From Pseudomonas saponiphila (lineage in GTDB: Bacteria > Pseudomonadota > Gammaproteobacteria > Pseudomonadales > Pseudomonadaceae), in the NCBI RefSeq assembly GCF_900105185.1, contig NZ_FNTJ01000002.1, positions 124,001 to 188,000 on the forward strand: DNA of 64,000 bases, in the 5' to 3' direction. Numbering within the stretch: position 1 is the first letter of the stretch; the number at the start of each line of letters is the position of its first letter. Shown here piece after piece: positions 45,326 through 53,225 of this stretch. The notes beneath the pieces are model-generated. The model saw only the letters and a program-made list of their open reading frames with translations. It was not told the DNA's origin and made no database searches. The position numbers and the translations under genes were made by a program.

Positions 45326-46672
45326 ATGGAGCTGCTCCCCAAAGTGAATCAAAACTGGCATGGCACCCTGATTCGCCACCTGTTGCTGCTGGTCACCGGC
45401 TGCCTGTTGGTGGGTCTGATCAGCGGCTACTACGGCTGGAGCCTGGCCGCCGGCCTGGGCCTCTACCTGGCCTGGACCCTCAAGCAGCTGCTGCGCCTGC
45501 ACGAATGGCTGCGCCTGCATCAACCCGATGAAGCGCCGCCCGATGGCTACGGCCTGTGGGGCGAAGTGTTCGACAGCATCTACCACCTGCAACGCCGCGA
45601 TCAGCGGGTGCGCGGGCGCCTGCAGGCGGTGATCGACCGGGTCCAGGAGTCCACCGCGGCCCTGAAAGACGCGGTGATCATGCTCGACAGCGACGGCAAC
45701 CTGGAATGGTGGAACCGCGCCGCCGAGACCCTGCTGGGGCTCAAGACGCCCCAGGACAGCGGCCAGCCGGTGACCAACCTGGTGCGCCATCCGCGCTTCA
45801 AGGAGTACTTCGAGCAGGACAACTACGCCGAACCGTTGGAGATTCCCTCCCCCGCCAATGACCGGGTACGCATCCAGCTGTACATCACCCGCTATGGCAA
45901 CAACGAACACCTGATGCTGGTGCGCGACGTGACCCGCATCCACCAGCTGGAACAGATGCGCAAGGACTTCATCGCCAACGTGTCCCACGAGCTGCGCACC
46001 CCGCTGACGGTGATCTGCGGCTACCTGGAAACCCTGCTGGACAACGTCGAGGAAGTGAACCCGCGCTGGAACCGCGCCCTGCAGCAGATGCAGCAGCAAG
46101 GCGGGCGCATGCAGACCCTGCTCAACGACCTGCTGTTGCTGGCCAAGCTGGAAGCCACCGACTATCCCTCGGACAACCAGCCGGTGCCCATCGATGCGCT
46201 GCTGCAATCGATCAAGAGCGATGCCCAGGCGCTGTCCGGCGAACGCAACCAGCGCATCACCCTGGAAGCCGACGCCTCGGTACAGCTCAAGGGCAGCGAA
46301 GCGGAACTGCGCAGCGCCTTCTCCAACCTGGTGTTCAACGCGGTGAAATACACCCCGGCCGAAGGCAACATCCGCATTCGCTGGTGGGGCGATGAACAGG
46401 GCGCACACCTGAGCGTGCAGGATTCGGGGATCGGCATCGACAACAAGCACCTGCCGCGCCTCACCGAACGCTTCTACCGGGTGGATTCGAGCCGCAACTC
46501 CAACACCGGCGGCACCGGCCTGGGCCTGGCCATCGTCAAGCACGTGCTGCTGCGCCACCGCGCGCGCCTGGAAATCAGCAGCGTGCTGGGCCACGGCAGT
46601 ACCTTTACCTGCCATTTCGCCCCGGCCCAGGTGAAAAAAACCGCGGCCACCCGCCTGACCGAACAGCGCTGA
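45326..46672 (+). CDS. phoR: PhoR, phosphate sensor histidine kinase
   Basis: The 448-residue kinase has two close N-terminal membrane segments (about 18-55), a PAS domain (about 95-200), the dimerisation/phospho-acceptor site SHELRTPL (His221 from this start) and the ATP-binding motifs FNAVKYTP, DSGIGID and GGTGLGLAIV. It lacks a large periplasmic domain, as expected for a kinase that reads phosphate through PstSCAB-PhoU. The ATG at 45326 has no clear ribosome site; a GTG at 45344 would give 442 residues and is equally plausible. Confidence 0.94.
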   Translation: MELLPKVNQNWHGTLIRHLLLLVTGCLLVGLISGYYGWSLAAGLGLYLAWTLKQLLRLHEWLRLHQPDEAPPDGYGLWGEVFDSIYHLQRRDQRVRGRLQAVIDRVQESTAALKDAVIMLDSDGNLEWWNRAAETLLGLKTPQDSGQPVTNLVRHPRFKEYFEQDNYAEPLEIPSPANDRVRIQLYITRYGNNEHLMLVRDVTRIHQLEQMRKDFIANVSHELRTPLTVICGYLETLLDNVEEVNPRWNRALQQMQQQGGRMQTLLNDLLLLAKLEATDYPSDNQPVPIDALLQSIKSDAQALSGERNQRITLEADASVQLKGSEAELRSAFSNLVFNAVKYTPAEGNIRIRWWGDEQGAHLSVQDSGIGIDNKHLPRLTERFYRVDSSRNSNTGGTGLGLAIVKHVLLRHRARLEISSVLGHGSTFTCHFAPAQVKKTAATRLTEQR

Positions 46673-46789
46673 CCGTGGCGTGCCCCTAGGCAATCGCCCT
46701 GTCAGCCGCTACATTGCGTCACTTGTGCCTGCATTTCAGGCACCGTCTTTCCTTCTTTTTCGAATACACGGAACCCGCAAAACTCCATC

Positions 46790-48130
46790 ATGGACCCTTC
46801 CCCTGGTTTTACCCTCGCGTCTCTGTTCGCCGACTTCGGCATGATTCTTTTTGCTCTGATCCTGGTCCTGCTCAACGGTTTTTTCGTTGCGGCGGAGTTC
46901 GCCATGGTCAAGCTGCGCTCGACCCGGGTCGAAGCCATCGCCCACAAGAACGGCTGGCGCGGGCAGATCCTGCGCACCGTGCACAGCCAGCTGGACGCCT
47001 ACCTCTCGGCCTGCCAGCTGGGCATTACCCTGGCCTCCCTGGGCCTGGGCTGGGTCGGTGAACCGGCCTTCGCCCACCTGCTGGAGCCGCTGCTGGGCGC
47101 GGTGGGGGTCAATTCCCCGGAAGTGATCCGCGGCGTGTCGTTCTTCACCGCGTTCTTCATCATTTCCTACCTGCATATCGTGGTCGGCGAGCTGGCGCCC
47201 AAGTCCTGGGCGATCCGCAAGCCGGAGCTGCTGTCGCTGTGGACCGCGGTGCCGCTGTACCTGTTCTACTGGCTGATGTACCCGGCCATCTACCTGCTCA
47301 ACGCCAGCGCCAACACCATCCTGCGCATCGCCGGCCAGGGCGAGCCCGGCCCGCACCACGAGCATCACTACAGCCGGGAAGAACTCAAGCTGATCCTGCA
47401 CTCCAGCCGTGGCCAGGACCCCAGCGACCAGGGCATGCGCGTGCTGGCCTCGGCCGTGGAAATGGGCGAACTGGAAGTGGTGGACTGGGCCAACTCCCGG
47501 GAAGACCTGATCAGCGTCGAATTCAACGCGCCGCTCAAGGAAATCCTCGCCCTGTTCCGTCGTCACAAGTTCAGCCGCTACCCGGTCTACGACAGCGAGC
47601 GCAACGAGTTCGTCGGCCTGCTGCACATCAAGGACCTGCTGCTGGAACTGGCGGCCCTGGACCACATTCCCGAGTCGTTCAACCTGGCCGAGCTGACCCG
47701 CCCGCTGGAGCGCGTGTCGCGGCACATGCCGCTGTCGCAGCTGCTGGAGCAGTTCCGCAAGGGCGGTTCGCATTTCGCCCTGGTGGAAGAAGCCGACGGC
47801 AAGGTCATTGGCTACCTGACCATGGAAGACGTGCTGGAAGTGCTGGTGGGCGACATCCAGGACGAACACCGCAAGACCGAGCGCGGCATCCTCGCCTACC
47901 AGCCGGGCAAGCTGCTGGTGCGCGGTGACACGCCGCTGTTCAAGGTCGAGCGCCTGCTGGGCATCGACCTGGACCATATCGAAGCCGAAACCCTCGCCGG
48001 CCTGGTGTACGAAACCCTGAAACGGGTGCCGGAAGAGGAAGAAGTGCTGGAAGTCGAAGGCCTGCGCATCATCATCAAGAAGATGAAGGGGCCGAAGATC
48101 ATCCTGGCCAAGGTGCTGATGCTGGATTGA
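46790..48130 (+). CDS. CorC/HlyC-type membrane protein with CNNM and CBS domains
   Basis: The 446-residue protein has an N-terminal DUF21/CNNM membrane domain (four hydrophobic segments, about 15-190, opening LNGFFVAAEFAMVKLRSTR), a CBS pair (about 220-340) and a C-terminal CorC_HlyC domain (about 355-440). Relatives are implicated in Mg2+/Co2+ export or tolerance and are often mislabelled hemolysins. It follows phoR by 117 bases, as in P. aeruginosa. Confidence 0.9.
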   Translation: MDPSPGFTLASLFADFGMILFALILVLLNGFFVAAEFAMVKLRSTRVEAIAHKNGWRGQILRTVHSQLDAYLSACQLGITLASLGLGWVGEPAFAHLLEPLLGAVGVNSPEVIRGVSFFTAFFIISYLHIVVGELAPKSWAIRKPELLSLWTAVPLYLFYWLMYPAIYLLNASANTILRIAGQGEPGPHHEHHYSREELKLILHSSRGQDPSDQGMRVLASAVEMGELEVVDWANSREDLISVEFNAPLKEILALFRRHKFSRYPVYDSERNEFVGLLHIKDLLLELAALDHIPESFNLAELTRPLERVSRHMPLSQLLEQFRKGGSHFALVEEADGKVIGYLTMEDVLEVLVGDIQDEHRKTERGILAYQPGKLLVRGDTPLFKVERLLGIDLDHIEAETLAGLVYETLKRVPEEEEVLEVEGLRIIIKKMKGPKIILAKVLMLD

Positions 48131-48146
48131 CGGGCCGTTCGGCCCG
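48131..48146 (+). terminator. Short hairpin after the CorC-like gene
   Basis: CGGGCC, loop GTTC, GGCCCG form a perfect 6-bp GC stem starting at the base after the stop codon. There is no T run. Confidence 0.5.
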
Positions 48147-48170
48147 TTCGCCGGCAAGCCGGCTCCTACA
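48147..48170. repeat. Single REP element
   Basis: TTCGCCGGCAAGCCGGCTCCTACA is the inverted orientation of the GTAGGAGCCGGCTTGCCGGCGAA REP core. Only one copy lies between two convergent genes here. Confidence 0.85.
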
Positions 48171-48178
48171 GGCAAAGA

Positions 48179-49075
48179 TCATTTTTTACCCAGGGCAAAA
48201 TTCGGCAGTTCCCCCAGCGGCTGGTTGAACTGATAGGGAATCGACACCAGCCCCAGCCCGGTATTGCGCTGCACCACGAAATGCAGGTGCGGCCCGCTGC
48301 TGTTGCCGGTGTTGCCGGATAAGCCCAGCGGGCTACCCACCGCCACCCGCTGCCCTTCGCGCACACTCACCGAACCTTGCTTGAGGTGCAGGTACACGCC
48401 CATGGTGCCGTCGTCATGCAGCACCCGGACGAAGTTGCCCGCCGGGTTGTCGCCCCGCCCGTTCTGGGCATTCTCGGTCTTGACCACCACCCCGCCACGA
48501 GCGGCAATGATCGGCGTGCCCACCGGCATGGCGATGTCCATTGCGTAGCGGCTCCTGGGCGCGAAATGGCTGTATTGGCCATTGGCGCCCTGGGTCAGGC
48601 GAAACGGCCCACCGCGCCAGGGCAGCGGGTAACGGTAGGCCTGAGTGGCCTCTGCCGGGTCGCCCAGGGAGTAACGGAACCGGGGCACATAACTCAGGGG
48701 CTGATCGGCGTGAATCGCCGTGAGCAGCGCCAGGCGCTGCCTGCTGCGGGCCGGCAGCACCTGACGGATGGGGCGCCCAGGCGCACCCTTGACGTTGCGC
48801 AGGGCGGCAAAGCCCAGCTCGATCTCCACCGGCGCATACAGATCATTGCGCACATACACCGCATCCACGCCCTTGTGCTTGTGGATATCCAGGCGCACCT
48901 GGTGTTCCAGGTGCTCTTCCATGCGGTCGTGAAACACGAACGCCTGGGCTCCCGGCGAAGGCCGGTCGCTGTAGGACACCACGCCATCGGCGTCGACGGA
49001 TTTGTAGACGGTCATCGCCGCCAGCGACGTGGCCAGCAGTGACAGTCCGCACAACAGCAGCAGGCGCACAAGCAT
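48179..49075 (-). CDS. Exported M23 (LytM) zinc peptidase
   Basis: The 298-residue protein has a signal peptide (MLVRLLLLCGLSLLATSLAA) and a DUF4124-like start (TVYKSVDADGVVSYSDRP). The C-terminal M23 domain has the metal/catalytic motifs HFAPRSRYAMDIAMPVG (His and Asp ligands) and GPHLHF (His-x-His). It should cut peptidoglycan cross-links or peptides in the periplasm. The ATG at 49075 is chosen because the signal peptide begins there. Confidence 0.92.
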   Translation of the reverse strand: MLVRLLLLCGLSLLATSLAAMTVYKSVDADGVVSYSDRPSPGAQAFVFHDRMEEHLEHQVRLDIHKHKGVDAVYVRNDLYAPVEIELGFAALRNVKGAPGRPIRQVLPARSRQRLALLTAIHADQPLSYVPRFRYSLGDPAEATQAYRYPLPWRGGPFRLTQGANGQYSHFAPRSRYAMDIAMPVGTPIIAARGGVVVKTENAQNGRGDNPAGNFVRVLHDDGTMGVYLHLKQGSVSVREGQRVAVGSPLGLSGNTGNSSGPHLHFVVQRNTGLGLVSIPYQFNQPLGELPNFALGKK

Positions 49076-49136
49076 TGGGCAGCCTCTTGGCAGGTTATGC
49101 GGGCACGCTAACAGCCGGATATGGAACTTGTGTGAA

Positions 49137-49451
49137 TCAGGCCGGGGCCAGAGGCTGCGTGCCCGACGCATCGAAATGGATATCCACGCCCAGTTGGGCG
49201 GCCTCGGACAGGTTGACCAGGGCATCGAGGGAGAACTTGTTGATCTTGCCGCTGAGCACGTCATTGAGGCGTGGCTGGGAGATATTGAGGCGCTTGGCCG
49301 CCTCCTTCTGCGATACCCCCCAGGCTTGCACGGTCTTGCCCAGTTCAAGCATCAGCTTGGCCCGCAGGCGCATGTTGGCAGCCTCCTGGGGGGTGTCCTC
49401 AAGGGCGTCCCAGACACTGGCAAAGCGCTGGTTGGTCGGTTGGTCAGTCAT
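49137..49451 (-). CDS. XRE-family antitoxin (HigA-like)
   Basis: The 104-residue protein has a central helix-turn-helix (WGVSQKEAAKRLNISQPRL near 45-63, then VLSGKINKFSLDALV), the layout of HigA-type antitoxins of the Gp49/HigB pairs. It should bind the toxin and repress its own operon. It overlaps the toxin gene by 8 bases and is translated after it. Confidence 0.88.
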   Translation of the reverse strand: MTDQPTNQRFASVWDALEDTPQEAANMRLRAKLMLELGKTVQAWGVSQKEAAKRLNISQPRLNDVLSGKINKFSLDALVNLSEAAQLGVDIHFDASGTQPLAPA

Positions 49452-49779
49452 GGCGTGAACCTGCTTCCTGATATCTGGCACGAGCCAGCTCGATATCCCG
49501 CGCTTCGGTCTTGCGGGTGGTCTTGCGCACCGCGTGCAGCACATAGGTGGCTGCGGGTCGCCTGACCACATAGAACACCCGAAACGCCCCTGAATCCTCA
49601 TGGATCCTGATTTCGAAAACGCCCGGGCCGATGGTTTTCACCGACCTGCAATCGTAGGGCTGTTCACCCTGCTGCAGCAGATCCAGCTGGAAACCGGCGG
49701 CCCGGCGGGCATCTTCAGGGAACGCCCGGAGATCCCGCAGCGCGCTCCCGACAAACACCACATCCTTGTGCCTGGGCAT
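49444..49779 (-). CDS. RelE/HigB-superfamily toxin (Gp49-like)
   Basis: The 111-residue protein matches phage-derived Gp49-like/HigB toxins: FPEDARRAAGFQLDLLQQG near residue 20, GPGVFEIRIHEDSGAFRVFY near 52-71 and the C-terminal VLHAVRKTTRKTEARDIELA. Relatives cut mRNA at the ribosome. The ATG at 49779 has AGGAG upstream. Toxin-first order with antitoxin overlap is the HigBA arrangement. Confidence 0.88.
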   Translation of the reverse strand: MPRHKDVVFVGSALRDLRAFPEDARRAAGFQLDLLQQGEQPYDCRSVKTIGPGVFEIRIHEDSGAFRVFYVVRRPAATYVLHAVRKTTRKTEARDIELARARYQEAGSRHD

Positions 49780-50202
49780 CGAACCTCTCCTGTTAATGAC
49801 CAGGAACAAGGCTAATCAACATGGCCAGGACCAGCCGCGCCGGGTTGTTTCAAGGCATGGCCGCAAGCGCTGAAAAAACCGGAGCGCTATGGGCAATCTA
49901 TATCCAAACAGATATAAATCAAGGGTAAAAAGATCAATCGGACGTACGGCAGAAAGAAGCGGAGGGAACGGCCAAGGCCATCTGGCCCTAGGGGTACGCG
50001 CCAGGGGACGGGTTGCTGGCTGGAGCGAGGGATAACACCGCTGCCCGCCTCGGCGGCAGGCAAAATACAGCAGTGCCAAAGTGTTTTCAGCAGATTTCCG
50101 CAGCACCTGCATCATTGTAGGAGCCGGCTTGCCGGCGAAGAGGCCGCAAGCCTTGGGCTGCCCTGGTGGACGCTCTCGCTGGCCAGCCAGCTCCTACACG
50201 GA
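49780..50202. promoter_or_regulatory. Intergenic region with a candidate toxin-antitoxin operator
   Basis: This 423-base gap holds an AT-rich patch with the palindrome TATATC-N6-GATATA at 49899-49916, about 120 bases before the toxin start, which may be the operator for the HigA-like protein. The rest is occupied by a REPIN at 50116-50198. A 99-codon open frame on the minus strand (49816-50115) looks non-coding. Confidence 0.4.
50116..50198. repeat. REPIN
   Basis: TGTAGGAGCCGGCTTGCCGGCGAA opens the element and TCGCTGGCCAGCCAGCTCCTACA closes it in inverted orientation. It lies just after the stop of the response-regulator gene. Confidence 0.88.
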
Positions 50203-51156
50203 TCAGGCGCCCGGAACGAAGTGCTTCTGCGCCGTGCCGCGGGCGATCAGGCGCGAGATGTAGTCGAGCTTTTGCGCGTCCTGGTCGACAAAACGGAAGG
50301 TCAGTTGCAGCCACTCGCTGTCCGGCTTGGGCTCCAGTGCCACCACCGCATGCAGGTAGCCATTGAGCCGCGCCACTTCGGCGTTGTCGCCCTGCTCCAG
50401 ATCCAGCACCGCGCTTTCCAGCACCTGGGGCAGGCTGTCGGTGCGCTTCACCACCAGCAAGGCTTCCTTGATGCTCAGGGCCTTGATCACGCACGGCTGG
50501 TTGCCGCTGGACAAGCGCAGTTGACCCTGGCCACGACCACCACTGGCCGCTGCCGCAGGTGCCGGGGCCTTGACCGGAGGGTTGTTGAGCAAGCCGCGCG
50601 TCGGCGCCGCGGCGGCCGGGGCTGGCGCAGCAGCCGCCGGTTTGGCGAACGGATTGACCGGAGCCGCAGCCGCTCCCACCACCGCCGGCTTGCCGCCGGT
50701 CAGGGCACTCAGGGAGTCGTTGCCGAAGGCCGAGTTCATCTTGGTCGGCGCGCTGTTCATCAAGGTGTCGAGCTTGCCGACCTTGTTCAGCGCCTGCTTG
50801 ACCTTGGTCAGCAGCTGTTCGTTGGTGAAGGGCTTGCTCACATAGCCGGACACCCCGGCCTGGATCGCCTGCACCACGTTTTCCTTGTCGCCACGGCTGG
50901 TGACCATGACGAACGGCATGGACTTCATGGACTCTTGCTCACGGCACCAGGTCAGCAGCTCAAGGCCGGACATTTCCGGCATCTCCCAGTCGCACAGGAC
51001 CAGGTCGAAAGCTTCGCGGGCGAGCATCGCCTGGGCCTTCTTGCCGTTGATCGCGTCTTCGATCTTGATGCCAGGGAAGTAGTTGCGCAGGCACTTCTTC
51101 ACCAGGTCACGAATGAACGAAGCGTCGTCCACCACCAACACACTTACCTTACTCAT
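50203..51156 (-). CDS. Response regulator with C-terminal PilZ-like domain
   Basis: The 317-residue protein has a CheY-like receiver domain (about 1-130; VLVVDDASFIRDL, phospho-acceptor in LVLCDWEMP near 55, Lys in YVSKPF near 107). An Ala/Pro-rich linker (about 165-215) leads to a C-terminal beta-rich domain of about 105 residues that looks PilZ-related. The ligand is not certain. It sits between the toxin-antitoxin pair and phoU, the position of PA5364 in P. aeruginosa. The ATG at 51156 is preferred because the receiver fold begins there. Confidence 0.85.
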   Translation of the reverse strand: MSKVSVLVVDDASFIRDLVKKCLRNYFPGIKIEDAINGKKAQAMLAREAFDLVLCDWEMPEMSGLELLTWCREQESMKSMPFVMVTSRGDKENVVQAIQAGVSGYVSKPFTNEQLLTKVKQALNKVGKLDTLMNSAPTKMNSAFGNDSLSALTGGKPAVVGAAAAPVNPFAKPAAAAPAPAAAAPTRGLLNNPPVKAPAPAAAASGGRGQGQLRLSSGNQPCVIKALSIKEALLVVKRTDSLPQVLESAVLDLEQGDNAEVARLNGYLHAVVALEPKPDSEWLQLTFRFVDQDAQKLDYISRLIARGTAQKHFVPGA

Positions 51157-51273
51157 CGACCACCCCTTTAAAAATCCCGGCAAGCATAACGCTGGCTGAT
51201 GGCACTTTGCCAAAACTCTTCAGTCACGCCGGGACTTTTCGTTCGCGGGTGCTGCTTTTCGAATTAGAGGCGC

Positions 51274-51310
51274 CCAAACAAAAGCGCCCGGCCAAAGGGC
51301 CGGGCGCTCT
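51274..51310 (-). terminator. Terminator of the pst-phoU operon
   Basis: AGCGCCCGGCC (51283-51293) pairs perfectly with GGCCGGGCGCT (51298-51308) around a 4-base loop. On the minus strand it is followed by TTTGTTT. It lies 13 bases after the phoU stop. Confidence 0.88.
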
Positions 51311-51322
51311 TCTCGGGCACTC

Positions 51323-52084
51323 TTACTTATCGTCAGCTTGATCCGGAACATTAGCGGATTCGCCACTTGTGCCTTCAACTTCTTCCTTCATGCGCTTGAG
51401 TCCCAGATGGCGCACATCGGTGCCACGTACCAGGTAAATCACCAGCTCGGAAATGTTGCGCGCGTGATCACCGATCCGCTCCAGCGAGCGCAACACCCAG
51501 ATAATGCTCAGAACCCGCGAGATAGAGCGCGGGTCTTCCATCATGTAGGTGGCCAGCTCGCGCAACGCGGTCTTGTATTCACGGTCGATGATCTTGTCGT
51601 ACTGGGCCACGGAAAGTGCCAGGTCGGCATCGAAGCGGGCAAAGGCGTCGAGGGCATCGCGCACCATGTTGCGCACCTGGTCACCGATGTGCCGCACTTC
51701 CACGTAGCCGCGCGGGGCCTCGCCCTCTTCGCACAGCTGGATGGCCCGACGAGCGATCTTGGTGGCTTCGTCGCCGATGCGCTCCAGGTCGATCACCGAC
51801 TTGGAGATGCTGATGATCAACCGCAGGTCGGAGGCCGCCGGCTGGCGACGGGCGAGGATGCGCAGGCATTCCTCGTCGATGTTGCGCTCCATCTGGTTGA
51901 TCTGGTCGTCGATCTCGCGCACCTGCTGGGCCAGCCCGGAGTCGGCCTCGATCAGCGCGGTGACCGCGTCGTTGACTTGCTTCTCCACCAGCCCGCCCAT
52001 GGCCAGCAGGTGGCTGCGCACCTCTTCCAGCTCGGCATTGAACTGCTGGGAGATATGGTGAGTAAGGCCTTCCTTCGAAATCAT
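51323..52084 (-). CDS. phoU: PhoU, negative regulator linking Pst transport to PhoR
   Basis: The 253-residue all-helical protein has two PhoU domains with the metal-binding acidic signatures ERNIDEECLRILARRQP and EYKTALRELATYMMEDP. It keeps PhoR in its inactive state when phosphate is ample. The ATG at 52084 (MISKEGLTHHISQQFN) is the normal family start. It follows pstB across a 121-base gap filled by an inverted repeat. Confidence 0.96.
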   Translation of the reverse strand: MISKEGLTHHISQQFNAELEEVRSHLLAMGGLVEKQVNDAVTALIEADSGLAQQVREIDDQINQMERNIDEECLRILARRQPAASDLRLIISISKSVIDLERIGDEATKIARRAIQLCEEGEAPRGYVEVRHIGDQVRNMVRDALDAFARFDADLALSVAQYDKIIDREYKTALRELATYMMEDPRSISRVLSIIWVLRSLERIGDHARNISELVIYLVRGTDVRHLGLKRMKEEVEGTSGESANVPDQADDK

Positions 52085-52113
52085 CGTGTTCGCTCCGCGA
52101 AAGTTGCAAGCTT

Positions 52114-52195
52114 CAAGCCGCAAGCTTCAAGCAGTTAAATATTGATCCGGATACCGCATACCGCTTCTGTCTTGCCGCTTGAAGCTTGCGGCTTG
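52114..52195. repeat. Long inverted repeat of the CAAGC family between pstB and phoU
   Basis: CAAGCCGCAAGCTTCAAGC (52114-52132) is exactly complementary to 52177-52195, giving a 19-bp stem with a 44-base loop. A partial extra copy of the unit extends the left side to 52106. Located inside the operon, it could protect pstB mRNA or lower phoU expression. Confidence 0.8.
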
Positions 52196-52205
52196 CAGCT
52201 GTTTC

Positions 52206-53039
52206 CTAGCCGTAACGCCCGGTGATGTAGTCTTCGGTCTGCTTCTTGGCCGGGTTGGTGAACAGCGTGTCGGTGTCGCCGAACTCCACCAGCTTGCCCA
52301 TGTACATGAACGCGGTGTAGTCGGACACCCGCGCCGCCTGCTGCATGTTGTGGGTCACGATGACGATGGTGAACTTGGACTTCAGCTCGTAGATCAGTTC
52401 CTCGACCTTCAGGGTCGAGATCGGGTCCAGGGCCGAGCAGGGTTCGTCCAGCAGCAGCACTTCCGGTTCCACGGCGATGGTGCGGGCAATCACCAGACGC
52501 TGCTGCTGACCGCCGGACAGTCCCAGTGCCGAATCATGCAGGCGGTCCTTGACCTCGTCCCACAGCGCCGCGCCCTTGAGCGCCCACTCCACGGCTTCGT
52601 CGAGCACGCGCTTCTTGTTGATGCCCTGGATGCGCAAGCCGTAGACCACGTTTTCATAGATGGTCTTGGGGAACGGGTTGGGCTTCTGGAACACCATGCC
52701 CACCCGACGGCGCAGCTCGGCCACGTCTTCGCCCTTGCGGTAGATGTTGTTGCCGTAGAGGTTGATCGCCCCCTCCACGCGGCAGCCGTCCACCAGATCG
52801 TTCATGCGGTTGAAGGTCCGCAGCAGGGTCGACTTGCCGCAACCGGACGGGCCGATGAAGGCGGTCACGCGCTGCTTGGGGATGTTCATGCTGACATCGA
52901 ACAGCGCTTGTTTCTCGCCGTAGAACAGGCTCAGGCCCGGCACTTCGATGGCCACGGTTTCCTGTTCCAGGCTCAGGCTCTGCTTGTCGCGGCCCAGGGC
53001 GGACATGTTGATGCCATGAGTGTGTGCTTCGTGTTGCAT
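52206..53039 (-). CDS. pstB: PstB, phosphate-transport ATPase
   Basis: The 277-residue ABC ATPase has Walker [10 protein letters not shown], the Q-loop region [10 protein letters not shown], signature LSGGQQQRL and Walker [14 protein letters not shown]. It powers phosphate import through PstC and PstA. A short His-rich N-terminal extension precedes the family core. It is separated from pstA by a 186-base gap that holds a REPIN. Confidence 0.97.
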   Translation of the reverse strand: MQHEAHTHGINMSALGRDKQSLSLEQETVAIEVPGLSLFYGEKQALFDVSMNIPKQRVTAFIGPSGCGKSTLLRTFNRMNDLVDGCRVEGAINLYGNNIYRKGEDVAELRRRVGMVFQKPNPFPKTIYENVVYGLRIQGINKKRVLDEAVEWALKGAALWDEVKDRLHDSALGLSGGQQQRLVIARTIAVEPEVLLLDEPCSALDPISTLKVEELIYELKSKFTIVIVTHNMQQAARVSDYTAFMYMGKLVEFGDTDTLFTNPAKKQTEDYITGRYG

Positions 53040-53114
53040 GGGATGCTCCCTGTGCTACCAATTCGTTTGTCGTGAACCGCAGGCATCAGGCCAGCGGCGA
53101 CATCATTCTGTTCC

Positions 53115-53212
53115 GTAGGAGCCGGCTTGCCGGCGAAGAGGCCTGCGGGCCTTGTGTCGCCCTTGCGGACGCCTTCGCTGGCAAGCCAGCTCCTACGCAA
53201 GCCAGCTCCTAC
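53115..53212. repeat. REPIN with a tandemly duplicated end, between pstA and pstB
   Basis: GTAGGAGCCGGCTTGCCGGCGAA at the left faces TTCGCTGGCAAGCCAGCTCCTAC at the right. The last 16 bases, GCAAGCCAGCTCCTAC (53181-53196), are repeated exactly at 53197-53212, and a third partial unit follows. Confidence 0.87.
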
Positions 53213-53225
53213 ACAAGCCGGCCGA

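Noticed and set aside
49816..50115. A 99-codon minus-strand open frame
   Set aside because: Composition is R/P/W-rich without a family match, its 5' end sits against a REPIN, and the interval contains the AT-rich palindrome; it looks non-coding.
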